Below are positions 54,239 to 62,940 of a stretch of DNA of 64,000 bases, piece by piece. Each line of letters begins with the position of its first letter. The first letter of the stretch is position 1. The DNA comes from Pseudomonas tolaasii NCPPB 2192 (lineage in GTDB: Bacteria; Pseudomonadota; Gammaproteobacteria; Pseudomonadales; Pseudomonadaceae). Position numbers and translations under genes: made by a program. Location: NCBI RefSeq assembly GCF_002813445.1, contig NZ_PHHD01000001.1, positions 1,984,001 to 2,048,000 on the forward strand, read 5' to 3'. The notes under the pieces are model-generated. The model was not told where the DNA came from and searched no databases. It saw only the letters and a list, made by a program, of their open reading frames with translations.

Positions 54239-55300
54239 TTGCGCGTACTGCTCATCAAGACCTCATCCCTGGGCGACGTGATCCACGCGTTGCCGGCCCT
54301 GACCGACGCCGCGCGGGCCATTCCCGGCATTCGCTTTGACTGGGTGGTGGAAGAAGGCTTTGCCGAAATTCCGACCTGGCACCCGGCGGTGGACAAGGTG
54401 ATCCCGGTGGCCATCCGCCGCTGGCGCAAAAATATCTGGCAGACCATCAAGAGCGGCGAGTGGCGGCGTTTCAAGCAGCGCATTCAGTCGACCAAATACG
54501 ATCTGGTGATCGACGCCCAAGGCTTGCTGAAAAGCGCCTGGCTGACCCGCTACGTGCGTGCGCCGGTGGCCGGCTTCGACAAAAACTCGGCCCGCGAGCC
54601 CATTGCCGCGCGCTTTTATTCGCGGCGCCTGGCGGTGGCCCGTGGGCAGCATGCGGTGGAGCGTTTGCGCCAGCTGTTCGCCGTGGCCCTGGGCTATGAC
54701 TTGCCCAAAGCGTTGGGCGACTACGGTTTGAGCGTCGACAAGCTGCTCGGCCTGCCGCCGAAAAAGCCTTTCGTTTTGCTTCTGCACGGCACTACCTGGG
54801 ATACCAAGCACTGGCCCGAGGCCTACTGGCGCGAGCTGGCCGAGCGCATGGGGCGCCTGGGTGTGGACGTGAAGTTGCCGTGGGGCAATGCCGCCGAAAA
54901 AGCCCGCGCCGAGCGCCTGGCCCAGGGCCTGGCCAATGCCGAAGTGCTGCCCAAGTTGAACCTGGCCGGCGTTGCCCGCGTCTTGGCCGGCGCCCGCGCT
55001 TGCGTCGCGGTAGACACCGGCCTCGGCCATCTGGCCGCCGCGCTGGATGTGCCGACCATTTCGCTGTTCGGCCCCACCAACCCGGGCCTCACCGGCGCCT
55101 ACGGCAAGGGCCAGATCCACCTGGCCAGCGATTTTCCCTGCGCGCCGTGCCTGCAAAAAACCTGTACCTACCAACCGACGGCCGACGATCTTCGCCGGTT
55201 CGACATCAAGCGCGAATCGCCCCTGTGCTTCACGCGTTTGAACCCTGAGCGTGTGGCCAGCCGACTGAGCACGTTGTTATTGGCTGAGGAGCTGCACTGA
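54239..55300 (+). CDS. waaC: LPS heptosyltransferase I
   Basis: A 353-residue GT9 enzyme. It begins RVLLIKTSSLGDVIHALPAL and holds LLLHGTTWDTKHWPEAYW and CVAVDTGLGHLAAALDVPTI. The start is TTG at 54239, one base after the waaF stop, because no ATG or GTG allows the conserved first strand to be complete. Role: adding the first heptose to Kdo. Its TGA overlaps the waaG ATG (TGATG at 55298-55302), so the operon is translationally coupled. Confidence 0.94.
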   Translation: MRVLLIKTSSLGDVIHALPALTDAARAIPGIRFDWVVEEGFAEIPTWHPAVDKVIPVAIRRWRKNIWQTIKSGEWRRFKQRIQSTKYDLVIDAQGLLKSAWLTRYVRAPVAGFDKNSAREPIAARFYSRRLAVARGQHAVERLRQLFAVALGYDLPKALGDYGLSVDKLLGLPPKKPFVLLLHGTTWDTKHWPEAYWRELAERMGRLGVDVKLPWGNAAEKARAERLAQGLANAEVLPKLNLAGVARVLAGARACVAVDTGLGHLAAALDVPTISLFGPTNPGLTGAYGKGQIHLASDFPCAPCLQKTCTYQPTADDLRRFDIKRESPLCFTRLNPERVASRLSTLLLAEELH

Positions 55301-56424
55301 TGCAACTGGCTTTTGTTCTGTACAAATATTTCCCCTTCGGCGGCCTGCAGCGCGACTTCATGCGCATCGCCCTGGAATGCCAGCAACGCGGCCATCAGAT
55401 TCGTGTGTACACGCTGATCTGGGAAGGCGATATCCCGCCCGGTTTCGAAGTGCTGGTGGCGCCGGTCAAGGCGTTCTTCAACCATCGGCGCAATGAAAAA
55501 CTCAGCGCCTGGATGGAAGCTGACCTGGCCAAGCGCCCGGTGGACCGTCTGATTGGCTTCAACAAAATGCCCGGCCTGGACGTGTACTACGCCGCCGACG
55601 GCTGCTTTGAAGACAAGGCGCAAAACCTGCGCCATTCGCTATACCGCTACTTTGGCCGCTACAAACACTTTGCCGAGTACGAGCGTGCGGTGTTCGCCAA
55701 AGACGCCAAGACCGAAGTGTTGATGATCTCCGAAGTGCAGCAGCCGCTGTTCATCAAGCACTACGACACGCCGCTGGAACGCTTCCACCTGCTGCCGCCG
55801 GGCATTGCCCAGGACCGTCGTGCACCGCCGAATGCCGCCGAGATCCGCGAGGGTTTCCGCAAGGAATTCAACCTGGGTGATGACGAGCTGCTGCTCGTGC
55901 AAATCGGCTCCGGCTTCAAGACCAAAGGGGTCGACCGCAGCCTCAAAGCCGTGGCCGCGCTGCCGGCCGAGCTGAAAAAACGCACGCGCCTGTTTGTAAT
56001 TGGCCAGGACGACCCCAAAGTATTCCAACTGCAGAGCGCCACCCTGGGCTTGGGCGATAACGTGCAGTTCCTCAAGGGTCGCAGCGATATCCCGCGTTTC
56101 CTGCTGGGCGCCGATGTGTTGATCCACCCGGCGTACAACGAAAACACCGGTACCGTGTTGCTCGAAGCCCTGGTGGCCGGGTTGCCGGTGCTGGTCTCGG
56201 CAGTGTGCGGTTACGCGCATTACATCGCCGAAGCCGACAGCGGCCTGGTGCTGGATGAGCCGTTCGAACAAGCGCAGCTCAATCAGTACCTGACCCACAT
56301 GCTCACCGACACTGCACAGCGCGCGGCCTGGGGCCGCAATGGGTTGGCCTTCGCCGAGACGGCCGACCTCTACAGCATGCCGCAGCACGCTGCGGATGTG
56401 ATTCTGGCGGAGCCAAAACGATGA
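55300..56424 (+). CDS. waaG: LPS core glycosyltransferase WaaG (GT4)
   Basis: A 374-residue GT-B enzyme of family 4. The N-terminal acceptor domain begins MQLAFVLYKYFPFGGLQRDF. The nucleotide-sugar domain has LLVQIGSGFKTKGVDRSLKA and the E-x7-E signature in HPAYNENTGTVLLEALVAGL. Role: adding the first hexose (or galactosamine in Pseudomonas) to heptose II of the core. It overlaps waaC and waaP, forming one continuous coding run. Confidence 0.93.
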   Translation: MQLAFVLYKYFPFGGLQRDFMRIALECQQRGHQIRVYTLIWEGDIPPGFEVLVAPVKAFFNHRRNEKLSAWMEADLAKRPVDRLIGFNKMPGLDVYYAADGCFEDKAQNLRHSLYRYFGRYKHFAEYERAVFAKDAKTEVLMISEVQQPLFIKHYDTPLERFHLLPPGIAQDRRAPPNAAEIREGFRKEFNLGDDELLLVQIGSGFKTKGVDRSLKAVAALPAELKKRTRLFVIGQDDPKVFQLQSATLGLGDNVQFLKGRSDIPRFLLGADVLIHPAYNENTGTVLLEALVAGLPVLVSAVCGYAHYIAEADSGLVLDEPFEQAQLNQYLTHMLTDTAQRAAWGRNGLAFAETADLYSMPQHAADVILAEPKR

Positions 56425-57227
56425 AGTTGATTCTTGCCGAACCGTTCAAGACTTTATGGGCCGGGCGTGACGCCTTCGCCGAAGTCGAAAAACTGCAAGG
56501 CCAGGTGTTTCGTGAGCTGGCGGCGCGCCGCACCTTGCGCACCGAGGTCGACGGCCGCCCGTATTTCGTGAAAATCCACCGGGGCATCGGCTGGGGCGAA
56601 ATCTTCAAAAACCTGATCACCGCCAAGTTGCCGGTGCTCGGCGCCGGCCTTGAGTGGGCGGCCATCCACCGCCTGCAGGAACTCGGCGTGCCGACCATGA
56701 CCGGCGTCGCCTTCGGCGAAAAAGGCAGCAACCCGGCCGACCAGCACTCGTTCATCATCACCGAAGAACTGGCGCCGACCATCAGCCTGGAAGACCTGAC
56801 CGTCAACTGGGTCGCCGAGCCGCCTTCGCCCGCGTTGCGCCACGCGCTCACAGCCGAGCTGGCGCGCATGGTCGGCGACATGCACCGTGGCGGCGTGAAC
56901 CACCGCGACTGCTACCTGTGCCACTTCCTGCTGGACACCGCGCAACCGGTCGATGCGAATAACATCAAACTGTCGGTGATCGACCTGCACCGTGCCCAAC
57001 TGCGCGCCCATCTGCCGCTGCGCTGGCGCGACAAGGACCTGTCGGCGCTGTACTACTCGGCGCTGGAAATCGGCCTGACCCGGCGCGACAAGTTGCGCTT
57101 TCTCAAGGGCTATTTCCGTCAGCCGTTGCGCCAGATCCTGGCCGAGCAGTCGGCGTCCCTGAGCCTGTTGCAGCGCAAGGCCGACAAGCTATATGCGCGC
57201 AAGCAACGCCTGGGGGATGCGATCTGA
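56421..57227 (+). CDS. waaP: LPS core heptose(I) kinase WaaP
   Basis: A 268-residue sugar kinase with a protein-kinase-like fold. Lys51 (YFVKIHRG) and catalytic Asp163 in HRDCYLCHF match the positions known for Pseudomonas WaaP, and Asp188 lies in VIDLHRAQLR. Role: phosphorylation of heptose I of the inner core, needed for outer-membrane integrity and for LPS export in Pseudomonas. It overlaps waaG by ATGA, and the next kinase gene starts on its stop. Confidence 0.95.
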   Translation: MKLILAEPFKTLWAGRDAFAEVEKLQGQVFRELAARRTLRTEVDGRPYFVKIHRGIGWGEIFKNLITAKLPVLGAGLEWAAIHRLQELGVPTMTGVAFGEKGSNPADQHSFIITEELAPTISLEDLTVNWVAEPPSPALRHALTAELARMVGDMHRGGVNHRDCYLCHFLLDTAQPVDANNIKLSVIDLHRAQLRAHLPLRWRDKDLSALYYSALEIGLTRRDKLRFLKGYFRQPLRQILAEQSASLSLLQRKADKLYARKQRLGDAI

Positions 57228-57961
57228 TGGCGGGTTGGAACCTGGAACCTGCTTACGCCGCCCTCGCGGATGACTTTGGCAGCCTTGAAGCGGTGTTCGC
57301 CCTGCAGGGCGAGCAACTGACCCGCGACCCGCTGTCGGAAGTCATCCGGGTGGAGCGTGGCGGGGTCAATTACTACGTCAAACGCTATGTCGGCGCCGGC
57401 AAGGGCCTGCGCCGCTACCTGGGCAAGCCGCGGGTGAAGTCCGAGTGGCAGAACCTCAAGCGTTTTGCCAAGTGGGGCATCCCCACGGCGGACGTGGTGG
57501 CCTGGGGCCTGGAGCGCAAGGGCCTGGCCTACGACCGTGGCGCGATGATCACCCGCGAGCTGCCGAAAACCGAAGACCTCTCCGTGCTGGCTGACCGCAA
57601 TGATGCCCGCCTGAAAGACCCCAAGTGGGTCAACGCCATCAGCCGCCAGCTCGCCGAATACACGCGCACGATGCACGAGCATCGCTTCACCCATAACGAC
57701 TTGAAGTGGCGCAACCTGCTGGTCGACGACCACCAGACCCTGTACCTGATCGATTGCCCCAACGGTGATTTCTGGCGGGGCTTCTGGCTCAAATACCGGA
57801 TCACCAAGGACCTGGCCTGCCTGGACAAAGTCGCCAAGTATCACTTGTCGGCTACCCAGCGCCTGCGGTTCTACCTGCAATATCGCCAGCGCCCGCATTT
57901 GTCGGCGTCGGACAAACAGCGAATTCGCCACGTGGTGAAGTTTTTCGAGGGACGCGAATGA
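57227..57961 (+). CDS. LPS kinase-family protein (InaA/RIO-like) 1
   Basis: A 244-residue kinase-like protein. Lys52 (YYVKRYVG) is the nucleotide lysine, the catalytic loop is HNDLKWRNLL (His156, Asp158, Asn163), and the metal-binding Asp176 lies in YLIDCPNGDF. All key residues are present, so it should be active. It probably phosphorylates a core sugar or helps phosphate decoration. The position after waaP matches the extra kinase genes of the Pseudomonas core operon. It overlaps the flanking genes by one and four bases. Confidence 0.86.
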   Translation: MAGWNLEPAYAALADDFGSLEAVFALQGEQLTRDPLSEVIRVERGGVNYYVKRYVGAGKGLRRYLGKPRVKSEWQNLKRFAKWGIPTADVVAWGLERKGLAYDRGAMITRELPKTEDLSVLADRNDARLKDPKWVNAISRQLAEYTRTMHEHRFTHNDLKWRNLLVDDHQTLYLIDCPNGDFWRGFWLKYRITKDLACLDKVAKYHLSATQRLRFYLQYRQRPHLSASDKQRIRHVVKFFEGRE

Positions 57962-58710
57962 GTGATTTCCTGGCGGCCGAAGACCGCGCTCTGCTTGAGC
58001 GCCACGGCCTGGCAACCTTCGATGCCCTCTGGGCCCGGCAACTCGACGCGGTGGACGAACCCAATACCAGCGAAGGCGGCTGGAGCAGCGTATTTCGTCT
58101 TGAACTTGAAGGGCAGGGGTATTACCTCAAGCGCCAGAGCAACTACCTGACGCGCACTCTGCACAAACCGTTTGGCGAGCCGACGTTCGCCCGCGAATTC
58201 CGCAATATCAGCCGTTACCGCGCGCTCGGTATTCCGGCGTTGCAGGCCGCCTTCTTCGGTGAGCGCAAGGTCAATGGCGAACGCCATGCGATGTTGCTGA
58301 CCCGCGCCCTCGACGGCTGGAATGACCTGGATTCATTGCTGGAACAGTGGCCGCAACTGACGGACACCCAGCACCGCGCGATCCTGCTGGCCTGCGGCAA
58401 ACTGGCCCGCCACCTGCACAGCGTGGGGCAGGTGCATGGCTGTTTTTACCCCAAGCATATTTTCCTGCAGGCGCGCGGCGACGCCTACGCCGCGCAGTTG
58501 ATCGACCTGGAGAAAACCCGCCCGTTGCTGTTCGGCCAGCGTGACCGGGTCAAGGACCTGGAGCCGCTGCTGCGCCGTGCGCCCCAGTGGTCGGATGCGC
58601 AAATCCGCCAACTGCTGGCCGCCTATCTCGAGCAGCCCGAGGACAGCTCACTGGTCGATGCCTGGTACCAGCGTCTGACGGCTCGTCGCAGCCACAAGGA
58701 GAAACGCTGA
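57958..58710 (+). CDS. LPS kinase-family protein (InaA-like) 2 with altered catalytic loop
   Basis: A 250-residue kinase-like protein of the Kdo/WaaP superfamily. Lys59 (GYYLKRQS) and Asp183 (LIDLEKTRP) are present. The loop at 160 reads HGCFYPKHIFL: Cys162 stands where WaaP has catalytic Asp163 (HRDCYLCHF). By the same alignment the other kinases of this operon keep an aspartate. The protein may be a pseudokinase or use another base. It overlaps the preceding gene by four bases and is followed by the dual-kinase gene on a shared TGATG. Confidence 0.82.
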   Translation: MSDFLAAEDRALLERHGLATFDALWARQLDAVDEPNTSEGGWSSVFRLELEGQGYYLKRQSNYLTRTLHKPFGEPTFAREFRNISRYRALGIPALQAAFFGERKVNGERHAMLLTRALDGWNDLDSLLEQWPQLTDTQHRAILLACGKLARHLHSVGQVHGCFYPKHIFLQARGDAYAAQLIDLEKTRPLLFGQRDRVKDLEPLLRRAPQWSDAQIRQLLAAYLEQPEDSSLVDAWYQRLTARRSHKEKR

Positions 58711-60152
58711 TGCGTTTGTCCGGGCTCAAAGACGCGGGGCGCTCCCCTGAGTTGCCGCTGACCCTGGAGCTGGCGGACGCCGCCGGCCCGGGCCAATTGC
58801 AATTGCTCAGCCTGTTGCGCGTGTTGCCGGGCGAGCGTTACGTAGGCGCTGCCGTCTGGCGCGGGCGCCCGGTGCTGGCCAAGTTGTTGGTGGGTGGCAA
58901 GGCTGCGCGGCATTTTCAACGTGAACTCGCCGGTGTGCGCCTGCTCGCCGAGCAAGGCTTGACCACCCCCTTGCTGCTGGCCGACGGCTTGCAGGAAGGC
59001 GAAGGCGGCTGGCTGCTGTTCGAGTTTATTGAAGGCGCCGAGAGCCTCGCCGATGCCTGGCAAGCGGTCGAAAACCTGCCGCCGCTGGCTGACGAGCAAA
59101 CCGCCGTACTCGCCGAGGCGTTGGGCGCGATTGCCCAGATGCACACCAAAGGCTTGTGGCAGGAAGACCTGCACCTGGACAACCTGCTGCGCCAGAACGG
59201 CAAGTTGTACCTGATCGACGGCGCCGGCATTCGCGTCGAAGAGGCGGGCAAACCGCTGTCGCGCCAGCGCGTGCTGGAAAATCTCGGGGTGTTTTTCGCC
59301 CAGTTACCAAAAAACCTTGAGCCGTTCACCGAAGAGCTACTGGTGTATTACCTGCTGGGCAATGGCGAACACGCCTTGCCGCTGGAAGCGCTGGAAAAAC
59401 AGGTGCGCAACGTCAGCGCCTGGCGTTTGAAGGACTTTCTGAGCAAGGTTGGCCGCGAGTGCACGCTGTTCAGCGTGGTGCGTGGCGCCTTTGGCTTGCG
59501 TGCAATTCGTCGCGAAGAAGAACCCGCCATGTTGCCGGTATTGGCGCAGGCCGACGCCTTGCTGGACCAGGGCCACCTGTACAAGACCGGTGGCGCGGCA
59601 ACGGTCGCCAAGGTTGAAGCAGCAGGCCGCCCGCTGGTGATCAAGCGCTACAACATCAAGAATTTCGCCCATTGGCTCAAGCGTTTCTGGCGCCCGAGCC
59701 GGGCCTGGCATTCATGGCGTGAAGGCAATCGCCTGGCGTTTCTGGGTATTGCTACCCCCAAACCACTGGCGGTGCTGGAGAAGCGGTTTTTGTGGCTGCG
59801 CAGCCGGGCCTATCTGGTGACCGAGTACCTGCCGGGGCCGGATATTATCGAGCGGTTTGCACCTTATGTTGAGCAGGGCGACGCGCCGGAAGCCGAGCTG
59901 GCGGCGCTGGATCAACTGTTTGCGCAGTTGATTCGCGAGCGGATCAGCCATGGGGATTTCAAGGGCCATAACCTGTTCTGGGCGGGGGACCGGTGGTCGT
60001 TGATTGACCTGGATGCCATGTGTCAGCACAGGTCGGATGCGAGTTTTGCGTCGGCGTTTGCCAAAGACCGGGCGCGGTTCATGCGCAATTGGCCGCAGGA
60101 GAGTGCGCTGTATCAGGTGATTGATCAGCGGTTGCCGATGGGAGCTGACTAA
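58710..60152 (+). CDS. Tandem kinase-domain protein of the LPS core operon
   Basis: A 480-residue protein with two kinase-like lobes. The first (about 1-290) has PVLAKLLVGGKAARHF, the loop QEDLHLDNLL and LIDGAGIRV. The second (about 295-480) has LVIKRYNIKNFAHWLK, the loop HGDFKGHNLFW and SLIDLDAMC. The second copy keeps the full HGD set; the first has Gln-Glu-Asp. It starts at ATG 58710 on the preceding TGA, with AAGGAG upstream. Two lobes in one chain may phosphorylate two core sites or act as an active/regulatory pair. The target is not known. It is the last gene of the coupled core operon. Confidence 0.85.
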   Translation: MRLSGLKDAGRSPELPLTLELADAAGPGQLQLLSLLRVLPGERYVGAAVWRGRPVLAKLLVGGKAARHFQRELAGVRLLAEQGLTTPLLLADGLQEGEGGWLLFEFIEGAESLADAWQAVENLPPLADEQTAVLAEALGAIAQMHTKGLWQEDLHLDNLLRQNGKLYLIDGAGIRVEEAGKPLSRQRVLENLGVFFAQLPKNLEPFTEELLVYYLLGNGEHALPLEALEKQVRNVSAWRLKDFLSKVGRECTLFSVVRGAFGLRAIRREEEPAMLPVLAQADALLDQGHLYKTGGAATVAKVEAAGRPLVIKRYNIKNFAHWLKRFWRPSRAWHSWREGNRLAFLGIATPKPLAVLEKRFLWLRSRAYLVTEYLPGPDIIERFAPYVEQGDAPEAELAALDQLFAQLIRERISHGDFKGHNLFWAGDRWSLIDLDAMCQHRSDASFASAFAKDRARFMRNWPQESALYQVIDQRLPMGAD

Positions 60153-60170
60153 ACCCCTGCCCGCTTTTCT

Positions 60171-60255
60171 GTGGGAACTGGCTTGCCTGCGATCGCATCA
60201 GCCGGATCTGCCTGATCCACCGAGGTGCCCGCATCGCAGGCAAGCCAGCTCCCAC
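60171..60255. repeat. REP doublet after the LPS core operon
   Basis: Arms lie at 60171-60193 (GTGGGAACTGGCTTGCCTGC and on) and 60232-60255. It follows the last kinase gene by 18 bases. It may stop the core-operon message. Confidence 0.86.
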
Positions 60256-60260
60256 ACAAA

Positions 60261-60309
60261 GCCTGCCACACAGGCAAGTGTTGCCTGAGCAACAGCAATC
60301 AGGCACTTG
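60261..60309. promoter_or_regulatory. Dyad sites upstream of the sigma-54 promoter
   Basis: TGTTGCCTGAGCAACA at 60279-60294 is a perfect six-base dyad with a four-base centre. CAAGTGTTGCCTGA (60275-60288) also pairs loosely with TCAGGCACTTG (60299-60309). GCCTGCCACACAGGC at 60261-60275 is a third dyad. They lie 70-115 bases before the -24 element, a usual place for enhancer-binding activator sites. Confidence 0.45.
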
Positions 60310-60377
60310 GCAGCCGATAGCGACAATTCGCACATTGCTTAAAAAGCTATCCCATTGATTTAGCTGAATAAAATTTC

Positions 60378-60393
60378 TGGCACGCACGCTGCA
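60378..60393 (+). promoter_or_regulatory. Likely sigma-54 promoter of the ABC operon
   Basis: TGGCACG at 60378-60384, four bases, then CTGCA at 60389-60393 match the -24/-12 consensus TGGCACG-N4-TTGCA except for one base (C for T). The GG and GC doublets are ten bases apart, as required. Transcription would begin near 60404, about 37 bases before the ATG at 60441. Confidence 0.6.
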
Positions 60394-60440
60394 ATGCCTC
60401 TGGCTGAACCCTTTCATCGGTCGCCCAGCGGAGCCCCAGC

Positions 60441-61424
60441 ATGCCTTTTACCCTGTCCTCTATTTCCCGCCTGCTCTGCCTGGGCGCGGCCTTGCTACTC
60501 ACCCAGGTCGCCCAAGCCGCCAGTGAAGACGACGCCAGCGTCCCGTCTTTGGCCGGCAAGCGCATCGCGGTCAGCATGACCGGCACCAGTCACTACTTCG
60601 ACATCAAGGCCTTCCAGGCCCAGGTGGATGAAATCAAACGCCTGGGCGGCACCCCTATTACCCTCGACGCCGGGCGTAACGACAAAAACCTCGTCACCCA
60701 ACTGCAAACCGTCGTCACCCAAAAGCCCGACGCGGTCATCCAGACCCTCGGCACCCTCAGCGTGATCGACCCCTGGCTCAAGCGCATCAGCAAAGCCGGC
60801 ATCCCGCTGTTTACCATCGACGCGCCGTCGCAATACAGCCTCAACAACACCACGTCCGATAACGTCGCCACCGGCAAGGCGCTGGCCGATCAACTGATCA
60901 AAGACGCCGGTGGCAAAGGCAAGATTCTGGTGTTCAACGGCTTCTACGGCGTGCCCGTATGTGCGATTCGTTACGACCAGTTGAAGCTCGCGCTCAAAGA
61001 CCACCCGCAGCTGGAAATCATCCAGCCCGAACTGCGCGACGTGATCCCCAACACCGTGCAGGACGCCTATTCCCAAGTCTCGGCCCTGCTCAACAAATAC
61101 CCCAAAGGCAGCGTCTCGGCGATCTGGTCGGCGTGGGACATTCCGCAACTGGGCGCGAGCAAAGCGTTGATCGACGCCAAACGCACCGAGATCAAAACCT
61201 ATGGCGTCGACGGCACGCCGGAAGTGCTGGCGCTGCTAGGCCAGGCGGATTCGCCGGTGGGCGCGGTGGTGGCGCAGCAACCGGCGCTGATCGGCAAGAC
61301 CGCCGTGCAGAACGTCGCGCGCTACCTGGCCGGCCAGCGTGATCTGCCCAAGGAAACCCACGTGGCCACGTTGCTGACCACCGCCGCCAACCTGGCGCAG
61401 GTTCAGCAACTGCGGGGTGACTGA
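60441..61424 (+). CDS. Periplasmic sugar-binding protein of an ABC importer
   Basis: A 327-residue type 1 periplasmic binding protein. The signal peptide is about 1-26 (LLCLGAALLLTQVAQAA). The mature part begins LAGKRIAVSMTGTSHYFDIK and has DAVIQTLGTLSVIDPWLKRI and IPLFTIDAP. The ribose/galactose-binding family fits best; the sugar is unknown. GGAG lies seven bases before the ATG. Its TGA overlaps the ATPase start (TGATG). It is read from the likely sigma-54 promoter at 60378. Confidence 0.9.
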   Translation: MPFTLSSISRLLCLGAALLLTQVAQAASEDDASVPSLAGKRIAVSMTGTSHYFDIKAFQAQVDEIKRLGGTPITLDAGRNDKNLVTQLQTVVTQKPDAVIQTLGTLSVIDPWLKRISKAGIPLFTIDAPSQYSLNNTTSDNVATGKALADQLIKDAGGKGKILVFNGFYGVPVCAIRYDQLKLALKDHPQLEIIQPELRDVIPNTVQDAYSQVSALLNKYPKGSVSAIWSAWDIPQLGASKALIDAKRTEIKTYGVDGTPEVLALLGQADSPVGAVVAQQPALIGKTAVQNVARYLAGQRDLPKETHVATLLTTAANLAQVQQLRGD

Positions 61425-62938
61425 TGGCCGCGTTGCACTTGCAGCACTTGCACAAACGCTTCGGCGCCACCGTGGCGCTGGACGATGCCAGCCTCAAGGT
61501 TGAGCGCGGCACCATTCACGGGCTGGTCGGCGAGAACGGCGCGGGCAAGTCGACCCTGATCAAGATCCTCGCCGGTATTCACCGGGCTGATGCGGGGCAG
61601 GTGAGTATTGACGGCCAGGCGTACGCCTCGCTATCGCCGCGCCAGGTGGACGGGCTGGGCGTGCAGTTCATCCATCAGGAGCGGTTGCTGCCGGCGAGTT
61701 TCACCGTGGGCGAGGCGTTGTTTTTCGGGCATGAATTGCGCCGTGGTCCGTTTGTGGATCGGCGCCGGCAGCAGCGTGAAGCCGAGCGTTTGCTGGCGCA
61801 CTATTTCGACCTGCAACTGCCGCCCGGTGCACTGGTGAGCGAACTCAACAGCGCCGAGCGCCAGGTGCTGCAAATCACCCGGGCGCTGATCCGCAAGCCC
61901 AAAATCCTGGTGTTCGACGAGCCCAGCGTGGCGCTGGTCAAGCGCGAGGTCGACCAATTGCTGCGCATCGTCAAACGCCTGCGCAGCGAAGGTTTGTCGA
62001 TCCTGTACATCTCCCATTACCTGCAGGAAATCGACAGCCTGTGCGATGAGGTCACGGTGTTGCGCAATGGTCGCGACGTGGCGGTGGTGGAGCCACGGCA
62101 CACGTCCAGCGCCGAGATTGCGCGGCTGATGGTCAACCGCGAGGTGCAGGACATGTACCCCAAAGCCAGGGTCGAACCGGGCGAACCGCTGCTGCAGGTG
62201 CGCGGGCTGAACTTGGCGCGGCGCTACCAGAATATTGATCTGGAGGTGCGGAGCGGCGAAATCGTCGGCCTCACCGGGCTGGTCGGTTCGGGCGCAAAAG
62301 AGTTGTTCAAAACGCTGTTTGGTGTCGAGAAAGCCGACAGCGGCAGTGTTCATCTGGAAGGGCGCTTGCTGCGCCTGCGCTCGCCCGGTCAGGCGATTGC
62401 GGCGGGCATTGCGTTAGTGCCCGAGGAGCGGCGCACACAAGGCATTTCGCCCGTGCTGTCGGTGCTGGAAAACCTCACGCTGGCGGGGCTCGGGCGGTTC
62501 ACGCGTTGGGGCCTGTTGAGTCGGCGCCGGGAGCAGGTCCAAAGCCTGCGATTGATTGACGAACTGGCGATCAAGGCGCCGGGGCCACACGCGGCGGTCA
62601 GCCAACTCAGCGGGGGTAACCAGCAGAAGGTCGCTCTGGGCAAATGGCTGAGCCGCCGTTGCGCCGTATACCTGCTGGATGAGCCCTGTGTGGGTGTGGA
62701 CGTGGGCGCCAAGGTGGAAATTTACCGCCTGATCGGACGGCTGGTGGAAGAGGGCGCCGCGGTGCTGGTGCTGTCGTCGGACCTGCCGGAATTGCTGGGG
62801 ATCAGCGACCGGATTGTGGTGCTGCATCGCGGCAGGGTTGCAGGCGAATTCCAGGCGCGCGAAGCCGACAGCGATCAGCTGCTGGCGTGCGCTACGGGCG
62901 CGGTGACCGTTCCGGCGGCCCCCCGTGCGGGAGGTTGA
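61424..62938 (+). CDS. Sugar ABC transporter ATPase (two domains, RbsA-like)
   Basis: A 504-residue protein with two ATPase halves. The first has Walker A GENGAGKST (36-44) and Walker B FDEPSVAL, with a weak signature ELNSAERQ. The second has the usual degenerate Walker A GLVGSGAKEL, a full LSGGNQQ signature and LLDEPCVGVDVG. This asymmetry is normal for the RbsA/XylG/MglA class. Role: powering uptake of the sugar caught by the binding protein. It overlaps the preceding gene by one base and lies two bases before the permease gene. Confidence 0.92.
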   Translation: MAALHLQHLHKRFGATVALDDASLKVERGTIHGLVGENGAGKSTLIKILAGIHRADAGQVSIDGQAYASLSPRQVDGLGVQFIHQERLLPASFTVGEALFFGHELRRGPFVDRRRQQREAERLLAHYFDLQLPPGALVSELNSAERQVLQITRALIRKPKILVFDEPSVALVKREVDQLLRIVKRLRSEGLSILYISHYLQEIDSLCDEVTVLRNGRDVAVVEPRHTSSAEIARLMVNREVQDMYPKARVEPGEPLLQVRGLNLARRYQNIDLEVRSGEIVGLTGLVGSGAKELFKTLFGVEKADSGSVHLEGRLLRLRSPGQAIAAGIALVPEERRTQGISPVLSVLENLTLAGLGRFTRWGLLSRRREQVQSLRLIDELAIKAPGPHAAVSQLSGGNQQKVALGKWLSRRCAVYLLDEPCVGVDVGAKVEIYRLIGRLVEEGAAVLVLSSDLPELLGISDRIVVLHRGRVAGEFQAREADSDQLLACATGAVTVPAAPRAGG

Positions 62939-62940
62939 AC

